Source of the DNA: Planctomycetales bacterium
GTDB taxonomy: Bacteria > Planctomycetota > Planctomycetia > Planctomycetales > Planctomycetaceae
Assembly (NCBI GenBank): GCA_028285345.1
Contig: JANQPT010000057.1
Location: forward strand, 60,683 to 124,682
Direction of reading: 5' to 3'
Length of the DNA stretch: 64,000 nucleotides
Both the position numbers and the translations under genes were made by a program. Position 1 is the stretch's first letter, and every line of letters starts with the position of its first letter. Shown here piece by piece: positions 9,486-18,250 of the stretch. A model generated the notes under the pieces. The model saw only the letters and a list, made by a program, of their open reading frames with translations. It was not told where the DNA came from and did not search any database.

Positions 9486-9566
9486 AATAGAGGTTCCTAA
9501 AGAGCGCAACAAATGAAGTCGGCAGAGGGGCGGCGACGGGAGAGGCCGCGGACCGATGAGCCTCGT

Positions 9567-11993
9567 CTACTCGCCTCGCAGTTGTTCACTCTTGGGAACA
9601 TACCACTCCGTCAAGTCATATCCGGGCCGCAGTGCGTACCATTTGACGCCGCGAAATCGTTTTTGATACGCGGCGAATTCTTTGCCGATATAGAGAAACA
9701 TGTACGGCTGCTCGCGATCGAGAATCCGTTGCAGTGACGCGTTGATCCGTTTTCGCTTCTTCTCGTCGAGGGTGACACGGAGCATCTCAATCAGTTGATC
9801 CGCGACGGGATCGGCAAAGGAGACGTGGTTACTGCCCCGTTTTCCTGGAGCGGCCCCGGAACTGTGCCAGATCTGGTAGGGGTCCGTCTCCACGGGCTGT
9901 GCCCAACCGAGATTGACGACGTCAAAATCTTTCGCCATCACTTTTTCAAGAAACGACGCCCATTCAAATGTCCGGATATTCAACGTGATGCCGACCTGCC
10001 TAAAGTTTTTCTTCATGATCGCAGCCCGGTCGTCATAGGTCTGCTTTCCAGGAGGATAAATAAGAGTGAATTCGAGTTTCTGTCCATCCTTGTCGAGCAC
10101 GCCGTCGTTATCGGTATCGAACCAACCTGCGTCGGCCAGCAGATCTTGGGCGATTTCCGGGTCGAACCCGATCGGTTTGACTTCGTGATCGTACATCGGC
10201 CCGAAATAATACTGGCTCCCCGCAACAGCAACTGCGGCATTATTAAGCTTGTTCTCGATAAATCCTGGCACGTCGAATAAAAGGGCAAACGCGAGCCGCA
10301 CTCTCCGGTCCTGGAAGATCGGCTTCAACAAATTCCATCCGTAATAGCCGAACGAAGGGCTGTACCATTCCGCCTTGACGAAGTTTTCTTTGAACCATTC
10401 CGGCGGACCGGACAGATCTTCAAAGTACTGTTCAGGTGACAGCCGAAAACAGGCGTCGATCTCGCCCGCTTTGAGTGCTTGCAAGGCGACGACGTTGTCG
10501 GGAATGAACTTGAAGATGATTTTGTCGACGTGTCCGGCTCGTTTTTTACCCCAATAATTCGGATTCCGCTTCAGCTCCACCCGGTCGGCGCGAACCCATT
10601 TGTCAACGATGTACGGTCCGGTCCCCAATGGTTTATGGTTGTACTCTGTGTTCGTATTGAAATACTTGCCGAACTGCTGGCCGTGCACACTCACCTTCTT
10701 CTGAGCCGCCTCCTCATCGGCAGTCAGCCGCTCTGACGTGAGCTCCAGTCCTTGCTCCTTGAAGAGCGACTTGAATTGATGCAGCGGCGGCGAATAAAAC
10801 GATAAACCCATCGTGAACTCAAGCGCCTTGAAATACTGCTGGCGATAACGCATGCGGATCGTGAATTTGTCCAAAGCATCACATGAAACAACGTCGTGAT
10901 AGTAGACGCGGACGGAATCCCCATCGACAAATGGATTGTTGATACAGTGGTATCCGAAGACAATGTCGTCGGCAGTAAACGGTTTGCCATCAGACCAAGT
11001 GACGTCATCCCGTAAAAAGTAGGTGAAGATCGTTTCTCTTTGGACGTCGACCCAATCCCCCTTGTTGAGCGTTAATGCGGTCTCACCTGCAGAATCGAGC
11101 TTGCCTTTTAAGGGGTTGTCCGGCGTCACGGGTGTTATTGTCAGCGAACCATCTTCCGCTTCTTCGGTTTTTCCAAAAAACTCTGCCCCGACCAATACAC
11201 GGTATTTTCCCGGCACAATACCGGTGACTTTCAGATTCCCCTGATCGTCGCTCCACTTGTGATAGCCGTTGGCCGGAGCGCCGAGAATTTTTCCAATCGG
11301 GAACAATCCGACCCAAACGTCACCCAACGGTTGCCCGGCTCCGTCATAGGTCTTAAAGGCGAATTCCGAATCGTCCTGTTCCGCGTCAATTTCCAATTCA
11401 CCGGCCGGTTTGCCGTCACCCAATGACAGGCGCCGCTCATAACCTTGATAGTCGGCCGAAAGCTTTACGGAGTCCTCCGCTTCATAGCGCTTCGCAATCT
11501 GCGGCTCGTACTCAAACGTTTCCCAATTCTGCCACAGCAGTTGTTCTTGGACGTACTGGCCAATATAGGTTTGAACCGCCGAAGATTCGGTGATCGGATT
11601 TAACGTCTTCGGCTCCGAATCAAAACGTACAATCAACCAATCGCCTGTATCCTTGCTGCCGGGATTCTTGATGGCGTGTTCGTTCCCCAAATCGAGTGGA
11701 CGTTCGCCCTGCAATTGGATCGACTCTTGAGCGCCTTCCAATCTTGGAATCTCGATCCCATCGACATCGGTCATCACGGGAACGTAGGGGACGTCGGGAT
11801 AATCGTCCCAGTAAGCCTGCTCGCCGGAGCCGTCGGCGTTGGGAGTGCCCGTCTTCGCCGCCCCCCCTCCTGCGGTGGATTTGCCGTTCTGCTTGTCGCC
11901 GTCATCGCCCCCGCCGCAGCCGATCATGCTGCCGCAGCCGATAGCGAGCATCAACATCCAGACCAACGAGCCATGTGTAAGCTTGCTCATCAT
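9567..11993 (-). CDS. ABC transporter substrate-binding lipoprotein (SBP_bac_5 family) with extra domain
   Basis: 808 residues from the ATG at 11993 (AAAGGGA seven bases upstream), against about 530 for typical OppA/DppA. The N-terminus is a lipoprotein signal with two candidate lipidated cysteines (AIGC and MIGC). The family landmarks are present: IVRFDSEPKTLNPI near the start, FTYFLRDDVTWSDGKPFTAD, NPNYWGKKRAGHVDKI and a C-terminal DFDVVNLGWAQPVETDPYQ. Roughly residues 171-321 are an insertion between the early strand region and the FTYFLRDD motif; part of it (DGAGQPLGDVWVGLFPIGK ... VPGKYRVLVG) resembles a carboxypeptidase-regulatory-like beta-sandwich. It should capture peptides or related solutes in the periplasm for the two permeases downstream. 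Confidence 0.9.
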   Translation of the reverse strand: MMSKLTHGSLVWMLMLAIGCGSMIGCGGGDDGDKQNGKSTAGGGAAKTGTPNADGSGEQAYWDDYPDVPYVPVMTDVDGIEIPRLEGAQESIQLQGERPLDLGNEHAIKNPGSKDTGDWLIVRFDSEPKTLNPITESSAVQTYIGQYVQEQLLWQNWETFEYEPQIAKRYEAEDSVKLSADYQGYERRLSLGDGKPAGELEIDAEQDDSEFAFKTYDGAGQPLGDVWVGLFPIGKILGAPANGYHKWSDDQGNLKVTGIVPGKYRVLVGAEFFGKTEEAEDGSLTITPVTPDNPLKGKLDSAGETALTLNKGDWVDVQRETIFTYFLRDDVTWSDGKPFTADDIVFGYHCINNPFVDGDSVRVYYHDVVSCDALDKFTIRMRYRQQYFKALEFTMGLSFYSPPLHQFKSLFKEQGLELTSERLTADEEAAQKKVSVHGQQFGKYFNTNTEYNHKPLGTGPYIVDKWVRADRVELKRNPNYWGKKRAGHVDKIIFKFIPDNVVALQALKAGEIDACFRLSPEQYFEDLSGPPEWFKENFVKAEWYSPSFGYYGWNLLKPIFQDRRVRLAFALLFDVPGFIENKLNNAAVAVAGSQYYFGPMYDHEVKPIGFDPEIAQDLLADAGWFDTDNDGVLDKDGQKLEFTLIYPPGKQTYDDRAAIMKKNFRQVGITLNIRTFEWASFLEKVMAKDFDVVNLGWAQPVETDPYQIWHSSGAAPGKRGSNHVSFADPVADQLIEMLRVTLDEKKRKRINASLQRILDREQPYMFLYIGKEFAAYQKRFRGVKWYALRPGYDLTEWYVPKSEQLRGE

Positions 11994-12263
11994 TGACAAT
12001 CCCTTTGTTGCTCCCCTTGTTACTGCGCGTCTCGATAGCGGCAGTCAATCGGTCATTGTTCCGTAGAGTCCGTATTCTCAGAGCGCCGACCTGACGGGAT
12101 TCTGGCAGACAGGTGAGAATGGGGCAACCCTAGAATCGAACTGCCTTCCCGGCAGACTGTCTGCGCGGGTTCCCACACTCCGCCGGTTTGTACGATAATG
12201 AAATCATACCCGTTCGCACTTCAAAGCCGCCCATATCGTCGCCTTGGCGATAGGAGACCATCG

Positions 12264-13310
12264 ATGACGCAGCCGTGGGCAGACCGATCAGAGTCAGATG
12301 TCGTTGATCACCAATGGGAGTCGAGATCGACCACTCACTTTAGCGACTATCCTGCCATAGACTCGGCGATGCTCCATTCACGTCGGATCCTATCGAAGAT
12401 CAGTGACGCCTTAGCAAACACCAACCTTGACCCCCGTATACATACGATCGCCGTCTCAGGTTCGTTGGGGCGGATGGAGGCCGTCGCGGGGTCAGATTGC
12501 GATTTGATTGTGGTGTTGCAGGGCAAAGATGATGCCGACACCAGCGCCAGCGCGGCATGGGAATCAGTCTGGAGGACGCTGGCGCCAATTGGTCTGAAGC
12601 GGCCGCGCGCCGACGGTGTTTTTGCGACTGTGGCCACAATTTCGCAACTGCTTGACGCCAGCGCCCGGGGTCGAATCGATGAGGCAATTCCTACGTTCGG
12701 TAAGCGTTTCCAATTGCTGTGGGATGCCCAACCGGTGTGCTTGCCGGAGAATTTCAAAAACCTAATGAACGGGGTCATCGACTGGTACACCGCAACACCG
12801 TCCGAACCGGAATCCCCGCCCTGGTGGCGTTATTTGTTGAATGACCTGATGCGTTACTACCGCTCGCTTTCGGTTAATTGCCAGTGGGACGGGTCGCGCG
12901 GAGCCGGCCGGCAGCGGATGCGGTCGTTCAAGATGGCACACAGCCGCGCGGTGATGTATGCCGCGCTATTGGGGCTGCTGGGAGAGTGCAGCCGCATCGA
13001 CAACAGTCCCACCAGCCGACTGCAATCGTTGCTAACGATGACGCCGCTGCGGCGGCTTGCATTCTGCTACGACGCCTCCGGAGAGAATGGATTCGAAATC
13101 GTCGCCGGCTGTTACGAGCGGTTTATCGAAATGTCGGACGACGACGAATTTCGCCGTCAATTAACCCACGACGAACAGGAAATTGCATCGCCGGCCGTTC
13201 AACGATGGATCCAAAACGGAAACGAACTCCGCAGCGAACTGGCGAGATTCCTCCTTCAGCAGATGCAAAACCGCTGGCCCGGCAATTTCTCATCGGCCCT
13301 GCTAGTGTAG
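12264..13310 (+). CDS. Stand-alone nucleotidyltransferase-fold protein
   Basis: 348 residues from the ATG at 12264, chosen because AGGAGA lies just upstream; an earlier ATG at 12198 lacks one. The N-terminal half has the polymerase-beta-like nucleotidyltransferase signature: SGSLGRMEAVAGSDCDLIVV, with Gly66-Ser67 and the metal-binding pair Asp78-x-Asp80. The C-terminal half is helical (SFKMAHSRAVMYAALLGLLG) and resembles the substrate-binding part of DUF294/DUF4037-type proteins, although I cannot name the family with certainty. No signal peptide or membrane segment. It may nucleotidylate a protein or small molecule; the target is unknown. It converges on nadB, 85 bases away, and is divergent from the ABC importer operon. 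Confidence 0.65.
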   Translation: MTQPWADRSESDVVDHQWESRSTTHFSDYPAIDSAMLHSRRILSKISDALANTNLDPRIHTIAVSGSLGRMEAVAGSDCDLIVVLQGKDDADTSASAAWESVWRTLAPIGLKRPRADGVFATVATISQLLDASARGRIDEAIPTFGKRFQLLWDAQPVCLPENFKNLMNGVIDWYTATPSEPESPPWWRYLLNDLMRYYRSLSVNCQWDGSRGAGRQRMRSFKMAHSRAVMYAALLGLLGECSRIDNSPTSRLQSLLTMTPLRRLAFCYDASGENGFEIVAGCYERFIEMSDDDEFRRQLTHDEQEIASPAVQRWIQNGNELRSELARFLLQQMQNRWPGNFSSALLV

Positions 13311-13395
13311 CGGGAGGACGTGAGATTTCTCATCCTGTGGGTCAAGAACTCTCAAAGTGGAATGCAAACATTGATCACATCGCTTCGTACGCGCT

Positions 13396-15045
13396 TCAAC
13401 TCTTCCCAGCACTTGACAGCGTGATCTGCGTTGCTTGGGCGGGGTCGGATTCGGGAAAGTCGCGCCGAAAATGAACTCCGCGGCTTTCCGTTCGGTGTAG
13501 TGCAGCGGCGATCATCAGTTTCGCGACCAGCATCATGTTTTGAAGTTCCCATCCTTGAGGTGCGTCGAATTCCCGGCTGGAAACGTAACGGTTCCAAAAC
13601 TCAACTTGCTGGCCCGCCTCCCTCAGTCCCGCATCATCGCGACGAATGCCGACTTGCCGCCACATTTCACTCGTGAGCGCGTTTCGCAAGTCGGTGAGGT
13701 TGAGCCCGTCCTCGTCGTGTTCTCTCTCGCGCGGCCAGTCGCTGTCGAGCGGGATCGCGTGAAACGAGTCCTGGATGTCGGCGGCAGCTTCAGCCGCTCC
13801 ACTGCCGGCGAGCTTGCCGTAGACGACCCCTTCTAAAAGACTGTTCGATGCAAGCCGATTGGCGCCATGCAGGCCACTGGAAGTAACTTCTCCCGCCGCC
13901 CACAGCCCCGGCAACGTCGTCCGCCCCTGTTGATCGACCGTTACGCCGCCGACCATGTAGTGTGCCCCGGGACGGACGGGAATCAGGTCACGCGTAATGT
14001 CCAACCCAAATTCCGCACAGACGCTGCCGATGTGCGGAAAGCGGTCTTTGATCAAGTCGCGATCCAAGTGGGTCAGATCGAGGTAGACGTTCGGATGTTT
14101 CGTCAGGTCCATCTGCGCGGTAATGGCCTGGCTGACGACATCGCGCGGCGCCAGTTCCAGGCGCTCGTCATAGTCCTGCATGAAGCGATGCCCCCGGGAG
14201 TCCCGCAAGTAGGCGCCCTCGCCCCGCACGGCTTCCGAGATCAGGTGCCGCGAACTTCCGGCGATGTAGAGCACCGTTGGGTGAAACTGCATGAATTCCA
14301 TATCGCGCAGGTCCGCGCCTGCCCGTGCCGCGATGGCGTGCCCGTCGCCGGTGGCGATGTCGGGATTGGTTGTCTCCCGGTACAGGCAACCCGCTCCTCC
14401 CGTCGCCAAAACTGTTTGCTTCGCCCAGATAAACGTCTTGCCATGATGCCGGTTCCAGACCAGCGCACCGCGGCACCGGCCTTCGGAGGTGAGCAAATCG
14501 ATCGAAAACGTCTCCGGCCAGCATTGGATCTGTGACGACCGGCGGACGCGCTCGATCATCGCCCGCATCACCTCTTTGCCGGTCGCGTCCCCCAATGCAT
14601 GCACGATGCGGCGATGGCTGTGTCCCCCTTCTTTGGTCAGCGCCAATTCGCCGTCTTCGCGATCGAATTGCGTGCCCATGCGGATCAACTCACGGATCCG
14701 CTCCGGAGCCTCGTGAATCACCATCTCCACGACCTGCCGATCACACAGTCCCTTGCCCGCGGTGATCGTGTCGTCGACGTGATTCGCAAACGCGTCGAGC
14801 GGATCCAACACGCCCGCGATGCCCCCCTGCGCATACACACTATTGGAATGGCTCAGAGAATCCTTCGTCACCACCGTTGCTTGCAGTGGTTCACGGACCT
14901 CGAGAGCCGCACGGAGACCGGCGATGCCTCCCCCCAGAATTAACACATCGGTAAACGCGTGCGGGATTCGTTTCGGGTGAAACCGCACCAGATAGCGGTG
15001 CCTCGGCGAAAACTGAATGTCGGCCACGAACTTCGATTCGTACAA
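13396..15045 (-). CDS. nadB: L-aspartate oxidase NadB
   Basis: 549 residues. NadB is the flavoprotein that oxidises L-aspartate to iminoaspartate, the first step of de novo NAD synthesis, in the cytosol. The N-terminal dinucleotide-binding motif GGGIAGLRAALE is followed by the flavin-contact region SNSVYAQGGIAG, an FAD-binding DLRDMEFMQFHPT stretch and the capping-domain motif GVTVDQQGRTTLPGLWAAGE. The fumarate-reductase-type C-terminal helical domain is complete. A stop codon lies only a few codons upstream, so the start must be the TTG at 15045 or a GTG inside; the ribosome site is poor. nadA and nadC are not in the window. Succinate dehydrogenase flavoprotein is the related alternative, but length and motifs fit NadB. 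Confidence 0.92.
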   Translation of the reverse strand: MYESKFVADIQFSPRHRYLVRFHPKRIPHAFTDVLILGGGIAGLRAALEVREPLQATVVTKDSLSHSNSVYAQGGIAGVLDPLDAFANHVDDTITAGKGLCDRQVVEMVIHEAPERIRELIRMGTQFDREDGELALTKEGGHSHRRIVHALGDATGKEVMRAMIERVRRSSQIQCWPETFSIDLLTSEGRCRGALVWNRHHGKTFIWAKQTVLATGGAGCLYRETTNPDIATGDGHAIAARAGADLRDMEFMQFHPTVLYIAGSSRHLISEAVRGEGAYLRDSRGHRFMQDYDERLELAPRDVVSQAITAQMDLTKHPNVYLDLTHLDRDLIKDRFPHIGSVCAEFGLDITRDLIPVRPGAHYMVGGVTVDQQGRTTLPGLWAAGEVTSSGLHGANRLASNSLLEGVVYGKLAGSGAAEAAADIQDSFHAIPLDSDWPREREHDEDGLNLTDLRNALTSEMWRQVGIRRDDAGLREAGQQVEFWNRYVSSREFDAPQGWELQNMMLVAKLMIAAALHRTESRGVHFRRDFPESDPAQATQITLSSAGKS

Positions 15046-15160
15046 AGGGGGAGGCTAGGAGATGATACCGCTGCATTATAGGCAGATCGCCGCACTTGAG
15101 AACAATGAACAGGGCAACTCCGTCCATGGTTGGGAAAGCCTGCACTGTACGGCAGCTCTC

Positions 15161-17071
15161 TCATCCCAATTCGGCGGCCTCTTCCCAGTGTTCGTAGAGC
15201 TGATTGAGACGCGATTCGGTCTCAGCAAACCCTGCCAGCACCTCTTGTGCTCTGACGTGGTCGCTCATGATCTCCGGGTCGCTCATCTCGGATTGAAGTT
15301 GCTGCAACTTCTGTTCGACTTCAGCGATCTCAGTCTCCAGATCGGAGATCTTGCGATAGGGAAACTTGCGCTTCCGTTTGGCAGGCTTATCCTGCCGTGC
15401 GGAGTCTTTAGGGCCACTCGTTTGCTGCGTCGTCGTCTCGGTTGTGACGGTCTGCTCCTCGGCCTTGCGCCGCCGCTGCATGTCGGCATAGTCGGAGTAG
15501 TTGCCGTCGTAGGTGCGCACACGGGTTGGCTCGAAGGCGATGATCGATTTGACCACACGATCAAGAAAATACCGGTCGTGGCTGATGATCAGTAAGGTCC
15601 CTTCGTACTTTTGCAGTGCCTCTTCCAGCGAGGCCCGGGCCCAGAGATCCAAGTGGTTCGTTGGTTCGTCGAGCACCAACACATTGGCGTCGATGAGCGC
15701 CAACCGGGCCAGAGCGACCTTATTTTTCTCTCCGCCCGACATCTGGCTGATGTGTTGAAATACGATGTCTCCCCGTAGGCCGAATCGGGCCAGAATATCG
15801 CGCGCCTTGCCGGGTGAAAAGTCGGGGCAATGGCTGTCGGGGCGCAGGTTTTCGATGGCGTCCGCCTGCGGATTGAGGCTGTCGAGATGCTGGTCAAAAA
15901 AGGCAAACTTAACGCCCGTTCCGTGACGGACGCTGCCCTGATCGGGTTCCAACTCTTTGAGCAAAGTGCGTATCAGTGTCGTCTTTCCACTGCCGTTGGG
16001 GCCGAGGATCCCAATCCTATCGCCGCGAAAGACGCGGAAGGTAAAATCCCGAAACAGCGGTTCGCCGTATCCTTTGGCCATATCGACCGCGTCGATCACC
16101 CAATCCCCAGTCCGCGTGACGTCGCCGAAATTCATCGCGACCGTATGAAAATCAGTCGGCTCACTGATGCGTTCCAACCTCTCCAATTTCTTCACGCGGT
16201 CAGCCGCCTGCGCATGTTTCTGGCCGTATTTATTGCGGCGGATAAAGTCTTCCGTCTTGGCGATGAAGCCCTGTTGCTTTTGGTATTCGCGCTGTTGGAC
16301 GAGGTTGCGCTCCTCGCGCAATTTCCAGTACGCGGAAAAGTTTCCCGGATAGCTGGTGAGGCGGCCGTCGTTGAGTTCCAGAATGCGGTCGGTAACCTTG
16401 TCCAGCACGTACCGATCGTGGCTGACAAGAATCACCGTCTGCGGGCAAGACTTGAGAAAGCCTTCCAGCCACTCGGTCGATTCGATATCCAGATGGTTCG
16501 TCGGCTCATCGAGCAGCATCACATTCGGGGCGGACAGGAGAAACTTGCCCAAGACGGCGCGGCTCTGCTGCCCTCCGCTGAATTGAGCGAGCGGGCGATC
16601 GTATTGATCCTCGGAAAACCCCAGCCCCTGCAGTACCTCGTCGACGCGGTGGTCGATGTTGTACGCGTCTTGCGTTTGCAGTTCGTGTTGAATTCGATCG
16701 TACTGTTTTTGCAGCCGCTGTAAGGCGTCGGTTTCGGTCTCGTCGCCGATTTGATTGGCGAGTTCCTCCGCCTGTTCCTGAAGTTGATACAACGGCGCCA
16801 GTCCCGATTTGGCGACTTCCAGCAATGTCCCGCCCTCGTGATACTCGACCTGCTGCTTGAGCATCTCGATCCGCGCACTGCCGTGCCGATTCACTTGTCC
16901 GATATCCGGCTCGTCATGTCCGGCCAGAATTCTCAACAGCGTTGATTTTCCGGTTCCGTTGGGACCGACGATTCCAATTTTTTCCCCCGGTCGCACGTCG
17001 AACGTCACCCCGGCAAATAGCGGCTCGCGGTCAAATTGCCGCGAAAGATTGTGCACGCTGAGCAGGATCAT
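15161..17071 (-). CDS. ABC-F family ATPase (Uup/YdiF-like)
   Basis: 636 residues with two ABC ATPase domains in one chain and no membrane segment, the ABC-F layout. Domain 1 has Walker A GPNGTGKST (about residues 36-44) and signature FSGGQQSR; domain 2 has GPNGSGKTT and signature MSGGEKNK. Between them lies the charged P-site/linker helix region (FIRRNKYGQKHAQAADRVKK), and a C-terminal coiled coil (ISDLETEIAEVEQKLQQLQS) follows, as in Uup. ABC-F proteins act on ribosomes (translation rescue or antibiotic protection), and Uup-type members have also been linked to DNA or ribosome assembly phenotypes. Which role applies here cannot be told from sequence. It is upstream of nadB on the same strand, 115 bases apart. 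Confidence 0.9.
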   Translation of the reverse strand: MILLSVHNLSRQFDREPLFAGVTFDVRPGEKIGIVGPNGTGKSTLLRILAGHDEPDIGQVNRHGSARIEMLKQQVEYHEGGTLLEVAKSGLAPLYQLQEQAEELANQIGDETETDALQRLQKQYDRIQHELQTQDAYNIDHRVDEVLQGLGFSEDQYDRPLAQFSGGQQSRAVLGKFLLSAPNVMLLDEPTNHLDIESTEWLEGFLKSCPQTVILVSHDRYVLDKVTDRILELNDGRLTSYPGNFSAYWKLREERNLVQQREYQKQQGFIAKTEDFIRRNKYGQKHAQAADRVKKLERLERISEPTDFHTVAMNFGDVTRTGDWVIDAVDMAKGYGEPLFRDFTFRVFRGDRIGILGPNGSGKTTLIRTLLKELEPDQGSVRHGTGVKFAFFDQHLDSLNPQADAIENLRPDSHCPDFSPGKARDILARFGLRGDIVFQHISQMSGGEKNKVALARLALIDANVLVLDEPTNHLDLWARASLEEALQKYEGTLLIISHDRYFLDRVVKSIIAFEPTRVRTYDGNYSDYADMQRRRKAEEQTVTTETTTQQTSGPKDSARQDKPAKRKRKFPYRKISDLETEIAEVEQKLQQLQSEMSDPEIMSDHVRAQEVLAGFAETESRLNQLYEHWEEAAELG

Positions 17072-17228
17072 CGGGATTGGTCGACCGCACGGCGGTGTGG
17101 GCGGGAATGGAAGGGAATCACTTGCGGAGGCGCCGCACGGTAGTTACGCTGCAACCGGTTCGGCACAGGGAGTCAAAAAGTGTATCCCAGCCGCTCAATT
17201 TTGACAATCGCTGCCAACGGCCGTTAAT

Positions 17229-17251
17229 CCGCACGTTTTGGTGCGGTTTTT
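17229..17251 (+). terminator. Terminator-like hairpin in the mqnD leader
   Basis: CCGCAC (17229-17234), a six-base loop GTTTTG and GTGCGG (17241-17246) form a perfect stem followed directly by TTTTT (17247-17251). This is the form of an intrinsic terminator reading rightward. It lies 46 bases before the mqnD start and no plus-strand gene ends nearby, so it would act as an attenuator, as insulation, or not at all. Confidence 0.4.
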
Positions 17252-17297
17252 CGATCATCACCCTATGATTTCAAGTTCTAACGTCGCGAAGGCCTGA

Positions 17298-18143
17298 ATG
17301 TCACAAGTTAAGACACTGATTCAAGTCGGACACAGCCCGGATCCCGATGACGCGTTCATGTTCCATGCCCTGGCGAACGATAAGATCGATACGGGATCCT
17401 ATACGTTTACCCACACGCTCCAGGACATCGAAACGCTCAATCAACGGGCGTTGAATGCCGAATTGGAGCTGACCGCCGTCAGCTTGCATGGTTACGCCTA
17501 CCTCACCGAGACCTACGCCGTCTGTGCGTGCGGGGCGAGCATGGGTGACAAATACGGCCCGATGGTCGTCGCCCGCGCCCCGGGTGACATCGCCGGTCTG
17601 AAGGGCAAGACGATCGCCGTTCCCGGCAAGCTGACGACTGCGTTTCTCACGCTCAAGTTGCTCCTTGGTGATGACTTCCAGTACGAGGTGCATCCGTTTG
17701 ACGAGATACTCAACCTAGTCGAAGCGGGCAAGGTCGACGCGGGGTTGATCATCCACGAAGGACAGCTCACCTACGGTGATCAAGGACTGCATTTGATCGT
17801 CGATCTGGGACAGTGGTGGTTTGAAGAGACGGGGCTGCCCTTGCCGCTGGGCGCCAATGCCATTCGCAAGGACCTCGGCGAACAGGCGATGCACGAGGTG
17901 ACCGCCCTACTCAAGCAGAGCATCCAATACGGTCTCGACCATCGGGCGGAAGCGTTAGAGTATGCACTACAATACGGCCGCAACCTCGACCGCGGCAAGG
18001 CGGATGAGTTTGTGGGCATGTACGTCAACGATTGGACGCTCGATTTCGGCCCGCGCGGTCGCGAAGCGGTGCAAACATTGCTCGACCGGGGACATGCGGC
18101 GGGGATCATTCCCCAGCCGGTGCAGGTCGAATTTATTGGCTGA
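17298..18143 (+). CDS. mqnD: MqnD-like 1,4-dihydroxy-6-naphthoate synthase, futalosine pathway
   Basis: 281 residues. The start ATG follows AAGG. The N-terminal motif GHSPDPDDAFMFHALANDKI is the hallmark of MqnA/MqnD-type periplasmic-binding-fold enzymes of the futalosine route to menaquinone; MqnD converts cyclic dehypoxanthine futalosine to 1,4-dihydroxy-6-naphthoate. Length and the stretch SLHGYAYLTETYAVCACGASMGDKYGP fit MqnD better than MqnA, which lacks the SPDPDD form. A later IIHEGQLTYGDQGLHLIVDLG segment contains a conserved His. There is no signal peptide, so it acts in the cytosol. The neighbouring SDR gene is probably unrelated. This indicates that the organism makes menaquinone by the futalosine path rather than by the o-succinylbenzoate path. 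Confidence 0.85.
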   Translation: MSQVKTLIQVGHSPDPDDAFMFHALANDKIDTGSYTFTHTLQDIETLNQRALNAELELTAVSLHGYAYLTETYAVCACGASMGDKYGPMVVARAPGDIAGLKGKTIAVPGKLTTAFLTLKLLLGDDFQYEVHPFDEILNLVEAGKVDAGLIIHEGQLTYGDQGLHLIVDLGQWWFEETGLPLPLGANAIRKDLGEQAMHEVTALLKQSIQYGLDHRAEALEYALQYGRNLDRGKADEFVGMYVNDWTLDFGPRGREAVQTLLDRGHAAGIIPQPVQVEFIG

Positions 18144-18250
18144 CGGTTTTCGATCCGATTCATTCTTTAGTTGAGAACCGGGAGGCGGCGGCAGGCCGTC
18201 GGCTTGGTTTTCAGTTGCGTTTGTCGCCCTTTAGGAAATGATTGCACGTT

